DNA from: Plotosus lineatus | Taxonomy: Eukaryota > Chordata > Actinopteri > Siluriformes > Plotosidae | Assembly (NCBI GenBank): GCA_024760905.1 | Contig: CM045733.1 | Span: 35,171,501-35,235,500 of the forward strand | Length of the DNA stretch: 64,000 nt | Reading direction: 5' to 3' | Shown here: in pieces, positions 45,120-56,715 of the stretch | Numbering within the stretch: the first letter of the stretch is position 1 | How the letters are laid out: each line of letters opens with the position of its first letter | The notes under the pieces: generated by a model | The model's input: only the letters and a program-made list of their open reading frames with translations | Told to the model about the DNA's origin: nothing | Databases searched by the model: none | Position numbers and translations under genes: made by a program

Positions 45120-46220
45120 GAGTCTTTTAAACAGCTTACTTTATTTTTCATTCGTATAGCTATATTCAGTTTCTGCAGTAATAGTTTGACGCAGTTGAGC
45201 AATATTTAATGCTCCACCATTATTATTACTTATTAATTTAGTTTTGCAAGTGCTCTCGTTCCACACCTTTATTCCCAACACGTCACTGGGTGTGACGGTG
45301 ACCATTGAGACCAAAGAACACTTAATCAGGTTATTTATTTGCTTCCAGTAGTTTCTTTGCCCACATGTTCCAACTACAAATAGACTGTTGTGTGTACTCA
45401 CCAATTAAATATTTGTCAGCACTGTGGGCATCCTGTGAACCGCAAGACCAACAATGCATGTGTAATCCGCTCTGTTATCCTCTAACACCCGGCTGATTCC
45501 ATTACTCATCTCACTATGCTTTCATTGTCAGCATTTCAGTCATCCGTGTACAACTGATTTTCAGTCGTACTCATTCAGCAGATTCAGGTTTTGTCACAGA
45601 ATCTCCATTGTCTGTATCGTACCACACCCTGTACACAGACACCTTTTATGGGCCAATTTTAAAGAGACCTTTATCCCAAAAAAAAAAAAGGGAACTTTGA
45701 AAGTGATATAACAAGATAGAATGCTATTAAATATGCCTTATGAAATGGAGATCATGACTGCCATCGATAATGTTTAAGAATGTAATTACCACCACTTTTT
45801 GCTTAAGGTCTGTTGGCAGGTTTATACGCAAAGCAAGTGTGGATTTTCATGAACTCTACTAGATGTAGCACCTTTGACTAGGACAATTAGATTCAAAATG
45901 GGCAAGATCAAATTCCAGATACAGGTTACTTAAAAGATTATTGAACACTGAGGAGGACCATATTTTTGCAAATGTGGTGTTACAACTGGCCCAGCAAAGG
46001 ACTGTGCTATTTTTTTCCAAGTTTGTGTGTTTCCAGTTCTCATCTGCATTTAAAATAGGTGAATATAAAGGACCAATTAATTGGATTACCACTGGGGGGG
46101 GGGGGACGACAATTTGACAAGCATTACCAAAATTGTTTCATGAAGCTAGTCAAGCATAGCAAATGAACAGAACAAACCCAGTGTCCATCCCCTTTCATGG
46201 CTATACACAAACACTCCTTT
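45120..46220. other. No feature seen; may include cd24-like 3' UTR
   Basis: No recognised exon. A GTGAGT donor-like site occurs on the minus strand at about 45404. A G run lies at 46096-46105. Confidence 0.35.
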
Positions 46221-46224
46221 GGTG

Positions 46225-46392
46225 CAATGGTCACCAAGCATGTTCCTGGAGAGCCACTTCCTTGAAGACCTTGTCCAGTTGACCAGCCAATCAATGACCA
46301 AATTGTTGAGCAACTAAAAGCAGTGCAATGGATTTTGGTTTGAGAAAACCTGCAGGAAAGTAGATCTCCAGAAATGGTGTTGGTAACCATTG
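46225..46392. mobile_element. hAT-like MITE (168 bp)
   Basis: The inverted ends are CAATGGTCACCAAGCATGTT, CCTGGAGA and, in reverse complement, CAATGGTTACCAACACCATT, TCTGGAGA. This matches a common fish hAT MITE. No target duplication was found. Confidence 0.65.
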
Positions 46393-46979
46393 ATAAAGAC
46401 ACCAACATCTCATGACATCCAATCCTGCTGTGATATTATCTTGAGAAAGCAAATAAGTGCTTGCTGAGGTGTTAGTGTCACATGGTTTTTGTTTAGACAG
46501 AAAGCCTTACAGCCATTGTCTATTTTAACCTACATGGAATTTATCAATTTTTTGAACATGGATTACAGATCAGGAAAGTTATGTTTGATCAAAAGGAATC
46601 ATTCCAGACAGGGCACATCTGATTTCAGAGCACACGAGAAAAAAGGAAGTGGGTTCACAAGGTTGTTACATAATGCAATGCTTTGCATTAAAATAAGCAA
46701 TACAGATTCTCAGTAAACATCACAATTTTAGTATAATTTTGGATAAAGAATAGAAAACATTGCAAACAGCTACTTCACTCAAAAAATTAGAATGGTCACA
46801 TCACTTTGTCTTTCAGTACATTTTTCTTCTGCTTTTCAGGGCTGTTTAAAAGATCCAGTTGATTTAATCCAAGTGGGGGATTTTGCTGAATTTACTCGAA
46901 TAGCACAGGGGCATCTGTGTTCATTTCTCATCAACACTCAGGTGGGAGATGGAAACTGATCAGCAGGTACAGATGCAGC

Positions 46980-47171
46980 TCAGCAGTGGTGGTGAAACAG
47001 CATGGTGGAGATGATTCCAGATATAAACACAAAAACACAGCCGGACTGCAGCTGGTAGGCACCACCACCAGGAGAGGATGTTGTGCGGGCTGGTGCCATA
47101 GTGATGTTGGCATAGCCATCTGTGTGGTTTGCTGCAGTCATGTTTGGAGACAATGTAGACTGAGACACCAC
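46980..47171 (-). CDS. cd24: cd24-like sialomucin, exon 2 (terminal)
   Basis: The acceptor CTTTACTCTATAG ends at 47172 and the exon opens in phase 0. It codes 63 residues and a TGA stop: VVSQSTLSPN, then three N-glycosylation sequons (NMT, NHT, NIT), a Ser/Thr/Pro/Gly-rich stretch (APARTTSSPGGG), and a hydrophobic end CVFVFISGIISTMLF followed by HHHC. That layout, with exon 1 at 52858-52920, gives an 84-residue precursor: signal peptide, short mucin-like chain and a carboxy-terminal GPI-type signal, as in CD24 (human precursor 80 residues, same two-exon split). CD24 acts as a heavily glycosylated cell-surface ligand. CD52-like or other small GPI mucins are the alternative. Confidence 0.55.
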   Translation of the reverse strand: MVSQSTLSPNMTAANHTDGYANITMAPARTTSSPGGGAYQLQSGCVFVFISGIISTMLFHHHC

Positions 47172-48009
47172 CTATAGAGTAAAGAAAGTTGGAACTTTAG
47201 TCATCCAAATATTGCTTTATGTTCCTAGCAGAATTAGATGGGTCCCATACCACATGACTAAAGAGGGACAACTGTTCATTTTACAGTTTAGCCCGTGTTA
47301 GTTAGCTTCGCTCATACAAGTCTGAAATTGTGAGACTACAGTAGTTCCAAGAAGCCAAGTGGCACTGTATACTGGTTTTAAACTAGCAAACCTGAAACTA
47401 GAACTTCTGAATAATAAAAGCTAGCTACAGCTTCACAAGTTTACATACACCAGAAAGCCATCTTTTCATTTAAATAATGAAATTGCATGCGCAGATACCA
47501 CCATGACAGCCTCTCCGAGACCCTAATTAGGATTAAGCTGTTCAGAAAAATGGATACAACATATTGTACGTTTAATGCACACTTCAACAGGACTGTTTTA
47601 TTCACCCTGCTTCCCACAATATAACCGTGCTCCCAAACTAAAGTTACTAATTTTTCAATGGGTTTAATTTTTCTTTAAGGCTTTAGTTACCAAGCTGCCA
47701 CTTCCCACCATCATAACAGTAGACAAGCAGTATGCAGCTTCGTTGCAAAGCAAACGCTTCAGTTAATGTTTGAAGTATTTTAGGTGGTACGTTGTTTTTA
47801 ACACATCTTACATCATGCTGGTTGATTTTGTAAGCTTTTACAAAGCTGCATAGCATGGTCACTGTTACAGAAGTGGTATCTCCATGTTGGCTGAAAAACA
47901 GGAAATGACTGAGCGTTGTTATGGCAGGAAATATCCTATCTAAATAATAGAAGGCTAATACAAGAACCATGATGGACTATCAGCACCATTTATACTGAAA
48001 TTCCATTCA

Positions 48010-48250
48010 CAATATCACTTGTCCATCAAGGAAAGTGAAGCCAATCCAAGCTGTCTTTGGGCAAGAGGCAGGGTACATCCTGAAAATTCTGGCAGTCTAC
48101 AGAACCTGAACTCAACCATTCATACCTACTGGCACTGAAGAGTAGTTATTCAACCTAATTTGCATTTATTTATAAGGGTTGTGGCAGGAAACTGGAGTGC
48201 CCCGAGGAAGAACATGCACAACACCAGACAAAGGTTACAGACCCTGGGGG
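48010..48250 (-). mobile_element. SINE-B-like remnant
   Basis: In reverse it keeps GTTGTGCATGTTCTTCCTCG, GGGCACTCCAGTTTCCTGCC, AATGGTTGAG and AAAGACAGCTTGGATTGGC. Head eroded. Confidence 0.5.
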
Positions 48251-49279
48251 GGGCAAATAAATGAGATGGACCCCTGCCTTGTGGGTAAGACAGGTTGTAC
48301 ACTTCACCTGTCAATCAATCACACCAAAACAAGCAAGCTGTTGCATGTGGAAGGGGAAGATCGAGCAAGCTAGATTGCTTTCTGTTCTTCATAGCAGACC
48401 CAACTTTAAATTTTAATTTGTATTCAAGGACAACAATATAACCTCAAATTTTGTGAGCGGTGATTAAAATCGACCAGTTTGTCAACTGAAATGTTTAACC
48501 CATCAGGTTATTGGTTATCCCATTGTGATCTCATTGTCCAGTGAGATGTGGCAAGGTGCTGATTGATTACAACATTCATTTCATAACTGCGCATGCTACA
48601 ATTTCAATCCATTTTAGCTGCAATCAATGATCCATTTGAGCTGCACCAAGGTTACATTGTTAGCATTGGTTTGTCAAGTTTGTAGTAAATTTACACTAAA
48701 AATAAGTTCGGGATAGATTTTTTTGGTGGGGGGTCGGGGGGGAGACCCAAGCACCACATTTATATTTTGATGGTAATCCAAAAAAGTTGTTCAGGAATTG
48801 GCCCAAAAAGCAAAAAAAACTCTGGTCGTGGCTGTGAAGTAGCAGCAACTCCAGAGGCGGCACTGTGTACTTTCAGCTTGGCAGCTGTTTGTGCTTCAAT
48901 TGCTAGCAACTTTACACAAGATGTTCAGTACATTTTGGCCCAGCCAATCTCCTTCTGATTGATAGTAAATCAGATCACATTAAATGCGATCTTGCAATGA
49001 ATACTTCAAAAAATTCCCCACATCTAAAAATTTTAGATCTGGGAAATTTTTATTTCTTCAGTATTCATTGCAAGATAGGTTTACATAAGGAGTGCTTGTT
49101 GATCGTGTTCATCCAACCATTTAGTTTTACATCATGGGAAAGTTTAAGGCATCATGCCTTCAGATAATGACAAGCAGAGTTTTTTTTGGCTCACAGTTTC
49201 AGGAAGGAGATGGAGAGGCTATTGGGGGGTACTTCAGGGTGGTGACGGCCCTCTGTTTGATGCATTACACCAGATTAAC

Positions 49280-49510
49280 ACTTCATATGTTCTCCCTGTG
49301 CCTATGAAGGTTTCTGCCAGTTGCTCTGATTGCTGCCCACAGTCCAAAAACATGCACAAGTCAATTTTCTGTTTCAGACCACCCTTAGGTGCAAGAGTGT
49401 TAACCTGGTGATGGCCTGGCAAGCTGCCCAGGGTGTGCCCTGCTCTTACCCAGAGTTGGCTGAAATGGTTTCCAGCCTCCCCATAACCCTAATTAGGAGT
49501 AAACAGGAAA
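49280..49510 (+). mobile_element. SINE-B-like remnant
   Basis: ATATGTTCTCCCTGTGCCTA, CCCACAGTCCAAAAACATGC, TGGCCTGGCAAGCTGCCCAG and CCCTAATTAGGAGTAAACAG keep the body and tail order. Confidence 0.65.
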
Positions 49511-49621
49511 AGTCTCCACCACTCTGGTTTACCTTCACCAAAAGCTTTTGTCCTTCTGTCTGAAGACTTGTGCACAACATTACTCAATTTTGGCACAGAT
49601 TTTAATGAATGCCATTTAGAG

Positions 49622-50075
49622 CAGCGGTCCCCAACCTTTGTCACCGCGGATCAGTCAACGCTTGACAAAGTGAAAAATCGTGTTTGTTGTAAATATAATA
49701 CCCTGCCCTCGCCCAGAGTCAGCCGAGACGTGCTCAAGCCGCCCCAATCAGGATTAGGCATTACATTTTTACAAAAAAAAAAAAAAACAAACACCCCACA
49801 GGTGATTGTGCACCAGCTGGGAGAATGAAGTCTCAGTCTCACCTGAAATCCCCACTATTGTTTGAAACATGTCCAACCTGCCTCTGTTCATGTGCCGTCC
49901 CCTTGCGGGTTACATTTTAGTGCTCAAATGACTGACATAACCGAGAGAATCTGGTCATTTTTCAAAATAAGTTTTCAAAAATAAAAGATCGTTCAGACTC
50001 TAATCGTAAATAAAACCGAAATCATTTCTTGTGCGGCCCGGTACTGGTCCGCGGCCTGGGGGTTGGGGACCACTG
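49622..50075. mobile_element. hAT-type non-autonomous element (454 bp)
   Basis: Ends CAGCGGTCCCCAACCTTTGT and, in reverse complement, CAGTGGTCCCCAACCCCCAG. The 8-bp duplication ATTTAGAG / ATTCAGAG (7 of 8) at 49614-49621 and 50076-50083 fits hAT. Inside, 49700-49765 contains a SINE-tail-like piece (CCCTGCCCTCGCCCAGAGTC, AGCCGAGACG) and a 15-A run. Confidence 0.85.
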
Positions 50076-50406
50076 ATTCAGAGTATAGTGTGGTTATGGC
50101 GGTGATCAGGACCATGTTGGAAAAAATAAAAATGCCTATTCCTCAGTTTGGGACAAAGTGTTCATTACCCATGCACTACAGAGACATTTAATTATGAAAC
50201 GTTATCATTTGCGGTACGTCACACGTGCCAGCTAGTTTCTTTTTTTACATGAACACCATGCAGTTGAATTCCTGAATCAGATCCATAGGTGGATTTCATC
50301 CCTGTCTGTAGTTCAGATTGCAGACAGTCATGCAATGTCAATACTTCATTGCATAGGAATTACACAACTTGAATTATAAGCCAATTGTGGAAGTGCGTTT
50401 TATTCC

Positions 50407-50660
50407 TTAAGGAATATTACCAATAAACTTGCAATACTTACAACGTGCTACAATTAAATAAAACAAATAGCCGACAGTTTCAATATTCCTGTCAATGATA
50501 AAAGGTTCAGTGAAAGCAAGACCGCCACAGACCCCACGACCAAGTCGACCTGAAACGACAGAAAGACTCCTTTGCTCCGTGAACAGACCATTAGAGAAAA
50601 TTTCCCATTCCAAGGCTGCAAAAAGTGCAGAAGGCATCCAAGACTGCTCAACTGTTACAC
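50407..50660 (-). other. Unrecognised open frame
   Basis: A minus frame of about 76 codons (SALFAALEWEIFSNGLFTEQ, RSLSVVSGRLGRGVCGGLAF) in comparatively GC-rich DNA within the cd24-like intron. CTGTCGTTTCAG at about 50552-50563 could be an acceptor. I do not recognise the product, and it may be chance or an old repeat. Confidence 0.25.
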
Positions 50661-50844
50661 GCCATCTTCAAATGGACAACTAAGCAGCAGGACACCAGTG
50701 TCTTCGAACAGAAAGTTTTAATTCTAAAATTGTGATGTCCATTTACTTGTACCCAATCCCTGTACATGGGCTTGTGCTTAGACCTCTTCCCTCGCAGCGA
50801 AGAACCCAAGAAGGTTCCGGGCTGAAATCTCACAGCTATCAAGT

Positions 50845-51011
50845 GCCTTCTGTGTGGAGTCTGCATGTTCAATCTCTTTTCTGGTGGGCTTCCTCCCGGT
50901 TCTTGTCTAATGGTTAGAAAAACAGCTTTTGGAGCAAGAAGGCCACTGGTTCAAGTCCCGAGTCAGTTATTTATATATTAAAGAAAAAAAAAAAAAAAAA
51001 AAAAAAAAAAA
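50845..51011 (+). mobile_element. SINE-B fragments ending in poly-A
   Basis: CTGTGTGGAGTCTGCATGTT and GGGCTTCCTCCCGG are followed by a second head (TCTAATGGTTAG, GGAGCAAGAAGG, GGTTCAAGTCCCGAGTC) and 28 As. Confidence 0.55.
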
Positions 51012-51029
51012 GGTAGGAGAGGGAGTACA

Positions 51030-52750
51030 CCCTGCGGGTGTGCACTCACTGTTTGCACGAGTGCAGTCACTTTGGATGGGTTAAATTCATGGGCAATAAT
51101 TTTCCATGTGGGATTAAAACGGTGTCTTGTTGCACGTGTGTGCGAATGGTCATTTGTGTTTTTCCTGCAGCAAACTAGTGACATATTCAGGATGTACACC
51201 ACTTCTCACCTGGAATTTGCACCAGCTTTCCCCCAACCCAGACAGTTAAGCAGTCCAGACAATGGCGAAAAGGAAAGGCCAAGACTGTTTAATAGCAAAC
51301 TAGTGTTGCATACAAATTAAAAGTGAAGTTAAATATTTTCTTCCTGCTTTATACATCATTTTTATCCTTGCCATGCCCTGAAACTTAAAAATGTGTTTAT
51401 TTTACAAAAATTAACCAGCTAGCAAATGTGCTAAGCCAACTAGCTACAGTTTAGCGAGTGTTACTTGTGCTCCAATGAGTGGAGTCTGACTAATCATCTA
51501 AATGATTCACAGTTAAGCAGGAAACAGTTTTTCCAACATGGACTCCGGGGATGGCCGTGGTATGGAGGAGTCAAACAAGCGTGCATGGTTTCTGAAGCAC
51601 ACGTCATGCACCAAAGACGAAGTGAATGCCACAAGATTGAAGTCACTTATTTTCACTTTTAGCCAAATAAACCAACTAGCATGAACCCAGCGCATAACGA
51701 ATCGTCAAGCTTCCATACTTTCAGCCGCCTTTGGGGTAAACGGTTTTCTTTTACTAAATTCTTGATGGCTGCTACATGGTCATGACCAGCAGGGTCAGAT
51801 TTCTTGTCAAACCTTGCCACACCTTAAGTTTCGGTCATGTAACTGATGCCACGGACTTAAATTGCAGCGCTTTTGAGGAGTTGTTTCGGGTGTCTTTCAG
51901 AATAAAGTTGGATCATTTGTTGTTTGTATGAGCCACTAAAAGCTTTTTTTTTTTTTTTTTTTTTTAAAGGGTTGTTTTTCACATGCAGCGCTTCATAAAA
52001 TTTTTAATTATAATTATTAGCATAGTGCACCTCTGGCTCACAGTACAAGTGTATAATCCCATATATTGTATTCTTTCAGGTATTTTAACAATATAAACAA
52101 TTCTACAACAGTTCTGCCTGAACAGTTCCTACACCTAAATGGAGATTATGCATTTCTCATTTTAAAATTGTAACAAATATCTTGTTGATATGCTGGAAAA
52201 CTGAGTGTGAATCACTGAATGTTATCAGGTACCAAACAAAAACAAAAATATCTATGACACAGCAGTACAACAAGTAGTCTACATTAACACCAAAGAGAGA
52301 TAAAAAGATAAGAGCATCATGTTTCTATGTCGGCTTTGGGGACATCTGATCTCCATCTGGGACATGGATATGGGGAACATGAATTATTTATTTAATGTTT
52401 AAAGGAAGAACAAGATATAAAATGTAAGGACATTTAGAAATAGATTTTTCTGTAATGCCTAAGACAATAGGCTAGGTTTTCTTGACAGACAGGAATATAG
52501 AATTAACATGTGCTTTTCTTTGAAATTATTAAAGGATAATTTTGACTTAATTAAAACTAACCGACTTAAAGAAAGAACAGCTACAACATTTACCCAAGTC
52601 ATCATCAAGCCCTGTTTTCAGACACAGCAATAGATTATCCTATTAACAAAAAGTACATCAAGATAAAGTGTCAATGTCTACTGATGTACTTGAGCTCTAA
52701 TCTCTCTTCATCACCATCACTTTTCTCTAATGAAAATATGCATAAAACAT
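51030..52750. other. No feature seen
   Basis: About 1.7 kb of intronic sequence with a 23-T run at 51943 and no recognised exon or repeat. Confidence 0.4.
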
Positions 52751-52857
52751 GATGTGCTGTTAAATCCTAGTATAATTGTACTGGCCATTAATATAATTAA
52801 TAATGATTATTATTTTTAAAGAAACCTCATAATAATAATAATAAAAAGGACACATAC

Positions 52858-52920
52858 CTGTGCTGTGAAACAGGTTAGAAAGAAGATGAACCCAAGACAC
52901 ATAGCTGTAATGTGAGTCAT
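52858..52920 (-). CDS. cd24: cd24-like sialomucin, exon 1 (signal peptide)
   Basis: ATG at 52920 opens 21 codons, MTHITAMCLGFIFFLTCFTA plus Q, a typical short signal peptide with hydrophobic core LGFIFFL. The donor CAG|GTATGT is at 52857 and the exon ends in phase 0, matching the phase of exon 2 at 47171. A second in-frame ATG at codon 7 could also serve, but the first has A at -3 and is closer to the predicted cap site. The gene is on the opposite strand to sobp, about 10 kb away. Confidence 0.6.
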
Positions 52921-52991
52921 CGTGATGAAGATGACGTTGTTCTCCTGCTTCTAATTTACTCGCCAAGTGACGGCTACTACACTGCGCGATT

Positions 52992-53019
52992 TTTTTATAA
53001 GCGCCCCAGAGATCACGTG
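52992..53019 (-). promoter_or_regulatory. TATA box and E-box of the cd24-like gene
   Basis: Read on the minus strand, CACGTG (53014-53019) precedes GGGGCGCTTATAAAAAAATC, whose TATA element lies at about 52994-53000. Transcription would start near 52965-52970, giving a leader of about 45-50 nt. The spacing fits a focused RNA polymerase II promoter. Confidence 0.55.
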
Positions 53020-53482
53020 CAATGAGCTCTGCCCCAAACAGCGCCTCACTCCCTACACGGGTGCACTAGAATACGTAGGAGGTAACCCCATGTATAGTGT
53101 AATTGGTCATGGAGTCATTTGGAATTCAGCCCGTTTAGTTTACTTAAATTAAACTCGACTCCAGTGTTTCTCGTTTTCGAGCAAAACAATGCAAGTTAAT
53201 TTAATTTCTTCAAGATCGGTGGTTTATAAAATATAAGTGAAATGTTTTCATGTCAGCACTTTGTTTCTTGCCGACAAGAAGCTCTGGTAGAGGAATAAAG
53301 ATGCAGAACAAATTTATATCTGTTATGTAAATCATGAAAATGGCCTCAATGTTTACTATTACTGCGAGTCGCCCTTTGTTGGAAAAGCAAATAATTAATA
53401 CATCCTTAAATCGAGTCTGTTGCTGTTCAGGATGCAGCCACAAGATGGCAGTTTGCAGCAATTTTCCTTGCCACTGCAAGTC

Positions 53483-56400
53483 TTCTTCTTTTTCTTTCGG
53501 CTGTTCCCTTCAGGGGCCGCCACAGCAAATGATCTGCCTCCATCTCTCCCGATCCTCTGCATCTTCTACTCTTACTCCAACGACCTTCATGTCCACCTTC
53601 ACCGCATCCATAAATCTTCTCTTTGATCTTCCTCTGGGCCTTCTGCCTGGTAGTTCCAACCTCAGCATCCTACTACCAATATACTCACTATCCCTCCTCT
53701 GTACATGTCCAAACCATCTCAATCTAGCCTCTCTGACTTTGTCTCCAAAACATCTAACATGTGCTGTCCCTCTGATGTACTCGTTTCTGATCCTATCCAT
53801 CCTCATTACTCCCAAAGAGAACCTCAACATTTTCATCTCTGCTACCTCCAACTCTGACTCCTGTCTTTTCCCCAGGGCCACTGTCTCTAAACCATACAAC
53901 ATCACTGGCCTCATCACCGTTTTGTACACTTTTCCCTTCATTCTTGCCGATACTCTCCTATCACACATCACACCGGACACTTTTCTCCATCCATTTCAAC
54001 CTGCCTGCACACGCTTCTTCACCTCTTTTCCACACTCTCCATTGCTCTGGATTGTTGAGCCTAAGTACTTAAAATCCTCCACCTTCTTTATCTCTGCCCC
54101 TGTAACCTCACCGTTCCTCTTGGGTCCTTGTCGTTCACACACATGTATTCTGTCTTACTGAGACTAACCTTCATTCCCCTCCTTTCCAGGGCATACCTCC
54201 ACCTCTCTAGATTTTCCTCCACTTGTTCTCTGCTCTCACTACAGATCACAATGTCATCTGCAAACATCATAGTCCATGGAGATTCTTGTCTAACCTCATC
54301 TGTCAGCCTGTCCATCACCATAGCAAACAAGAAGGGGCTGAGAGCTGACCCTTGATGCAGTCCCACCTCCACCTTGAACTCTTCTGTCACACCGACAGCA
54401 CACCTCACCACTGTCTTACATCTCTCATACATGTCCTGCACCACTCTAACATACTTATCTGCCACTCCAGATTTCCTCATACAATACCACAGTTCTTCTC
54501 TCGGCACCCTGTTATATGCTTTCTCCAGATCCACAAAGGCACAATGCAGCTCCTTCTGACCTTCTCTGTACTTCTCTATTAACATCCTCAAAGCAAACAC
54601 TGCATCTGTGGTGCTCTTTCTTGGCATGAAACCAAACTGTTGTTCACAAATGCTGACCTCTGCCCTTAGTCTAGCTTCCACTATTCTTTCCTATAACTTC
54701 ATTGTATGACTCATCAACTTTATCCCTCTGTAGTTGCCACAACTCTGTACATCTCCCTTGTTCTTAAAAATGGGCACAAGCACACTTCTCCTCCATTCCT
54801 CCGACATCTGCTCACTTTCTAAGACCTTGTTGAATATTCTTGTCAGAAAATCTACTGCTACCTCCCCTAGACACTTCCATATCTCAACTGGTATGTCATC
54901 AGGGCCAACTTCCTTTCCACTCTTCATCCTCTTCAATGCCCTCCTCACCTCTCCCTTACTAATCTTTGCTACTTCCTGGTCCTCAATGGTCACCTCTTCT
55001 ACTCTTTTTTCTCTCTCATTTTCCTCATTCATCAGCTCTTCAAAGTACTCTTCCCATCTTCCCAGCACACTTCTGTCATCAGTCAATACATTTCCCTCTC
55101 TGTCCTTAATCACTCTAACTTGCTGCACGTCCTTCCCATCTCTATTTCTCTGCTGTACCAACCTGTATAAATCATTTTCTCCCTCTTTACTTTCCAGCCG
55201 AGCATACAAGTCATCATATGCCCTCTGTTTGGCCTTTGACACCACTACCTTCGCCTTACGCTGTGTCTCCCTGTACTCCTGTTTACTCTCTTCGGTCCTC
55301 TCTGTGTCCCACTTCTTCTTAGCTAACCTCTTCTTTTGTACACACTCCTGCACTTCCTCATTCCACCACCAAGTTTCCTTATCTACTTTCCTTCCAGAGG
55401 AAACACCAAGTACTCTCCTACTGGTCTCCCTGATCACATTGGCTGTGGTTGTCCAGTCATCTGGAAGCACTTCCTGTCCACTCAAAGCCTGTTTCAACTC
55501 CTCCTTGAAGACAACACGACACTCTTCCTTTTTCAGCTTCCACCACTTTGTCTTCTGCTCTGCCTTTGCCTTTTTCACCTTTCTCACCATCAGAGTCATC
55601 CTGCACACCACCATCTTATGCTGTTTGGCAACACTTTCACCCACTACTACTTTGCAGTCACTGACTTCCTTCAAATTACATCGCCTACACAAGATGTAGT
55701 CTACCTGTGTGCTCTTACCTCCGCTTTCATAAGTCACCCTATGCTCCTGTTTCTTCTTGAAGAAAGTATTCACCACAGCCATTTCCATCCTTTTTGCAAA
55801 ATCGATCAACATCTGTCCTTCTGTGTTCCTGTCCTGGATACCAAACCTGCCCATCACTTCCTCGTCCCCTCTGTTGCCTGCACCAACATGTCCATTGAAG
55901 TCTGCCCCAATGACCACTCTTTCACCTCTGGGGGTACTCTGCATCACTTCATCTAAGTCACTCCAGAATCTCTCCTTTTCTTCTAGCTTACATCCTGCCT
56001 GTGGGGCATAAGCACTAACAACATTGACCATCACGCCTTCAATTTCTAACTTGAGACTCATCACTCTGTCTGACACTCTTTTCACTTCTAGAACATTCCT
56101 GACAAACTCCTCCTTCAAGATGACTCCTACTCCATTTCTCTTCCCATCCATACCATGATAAAACAAATCTTAAACCCTGCTCCTAAGCTTTTAGCTTTGC
56201 TACCTTTCCACCTGGTCTCCTGAACACACAGTATGTCCACCTTCCTCCTCTGCATCATGTCAGCCAGCTCTCTACCTTTTCTTTGCATAGTTCCAACATT
56301 CAAAGTCCCTACTCTCAGTCCTAGGCTCATGCCTTTCCTCTTCTCTCTCTGCCTACAGACACGCCTCCCGCCTCTCCTTCGATGTCTTCGACCAACAGTA

Positions 56401-56630
56401 GTCCAATTTCCATCAGCACCCTGTTGGTTGACAGCATTGATGGCGGTCATTGTTAACCCGGGCCTCGACCGATCCGGTATGAGTTTTGTTTTGACCATTT
56501 GCATTTTTAATGTGGCAGAAGTTTTACGCCGGATGCCCTTCCTGTCGCAACCCTCTGCATTTATCCGGGCTTGGGACCGGCATAAGGGGGAGAGACACTG
56601 GTTAGTGCCCTCCCCGCCTCATGGCTGCAT
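53483..56630 (-). mobile_element. RTE-clade LINE copy 3, full length
   Basis: A perfect 21-bp target duplication (53462-53482 and 56631-56651, containing TTTTCCTTGCCACTGCAAGT) encloses 3,148 bp. The 5' end reads ATGCAGCCATGAGGCGGGGA on the minus strand; the 3' end is GGGAACAGCCGAAAGAAAAA followed by GAAGAAGA, a known RTE tail type in fish. Order: leader with RRRHRRRGGRR, APE endonuclease, linker, RT, carboxy-terminal RRPRGRSKRR block. Only three lesions were seen: a 2-nt insertion near 56160-56172, a TGG-to-TAG change at 54693-54691 and a 1-nt deletion near 54097, relative to the other copies. Confidence 0.95.
53510..56504 (-). pseudogene. RTE endonuclease / reverse transcriptase, three lesions
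   Basis: The product would nick DNA and copy its own RNA into the site. Frame 56504-56127 has VGTLNVGTM and QETRWKG; 56166-54691 (491 codons) has VVIGADFNGHVGAGNR, VDYILCRR and SDCKVVV of the endonuclease and KRMKSGKEVGPDDIPVEIWK before the palm; 54681-54088 has FVDLEKAYNRVPREELWYCM, GLHQGSALSPFLFAMVMD and MMFADDIVICSESRE with intact catalytic aspartates; 53980-53510 has the thumb and the basic tail. The long plus-strand frames over the element are antisense shadows. Confidence 0.9.
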
Positions 56631-56715
56631 TTTTCCTTGCCACTGCAAGTCGACTGATTTAAAGACTGATTATTTGTTTTTTTTTGTTTTTTTTTTTAAA
56701 GAGTTTCGAAACAGG

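Larger units (their letters stand above)
47172..52857 (-). other. Intron of the cd24-like gene
   Basis: 5,686 bp, with GTATGT donor at 52857 and TATAG acceptor at 47172. It contains SINE fragments (47505-47560, 48010-48250, 49280-49510, 50845-50965), a hAT element (49622-50075) and homopolymer runs (A at 50983-51010, T at 51942-51966). Confidence 0.5.

Noticed and set aside
45405..45500. Minus-strand exon ending at a GTGAGT donor
   Set aside because: All registers give stops or unrecognised sequence, and a matching acceptor was not found; it may lie in a 3' UTR.
54734..55956. Long plus-strand open frames (321 and 206 codons)
   Set aside because: They are antisense to the RTE coding region; the minus strand has endonuclease and RT motifs, and the same antisense frames recur over copy 2.
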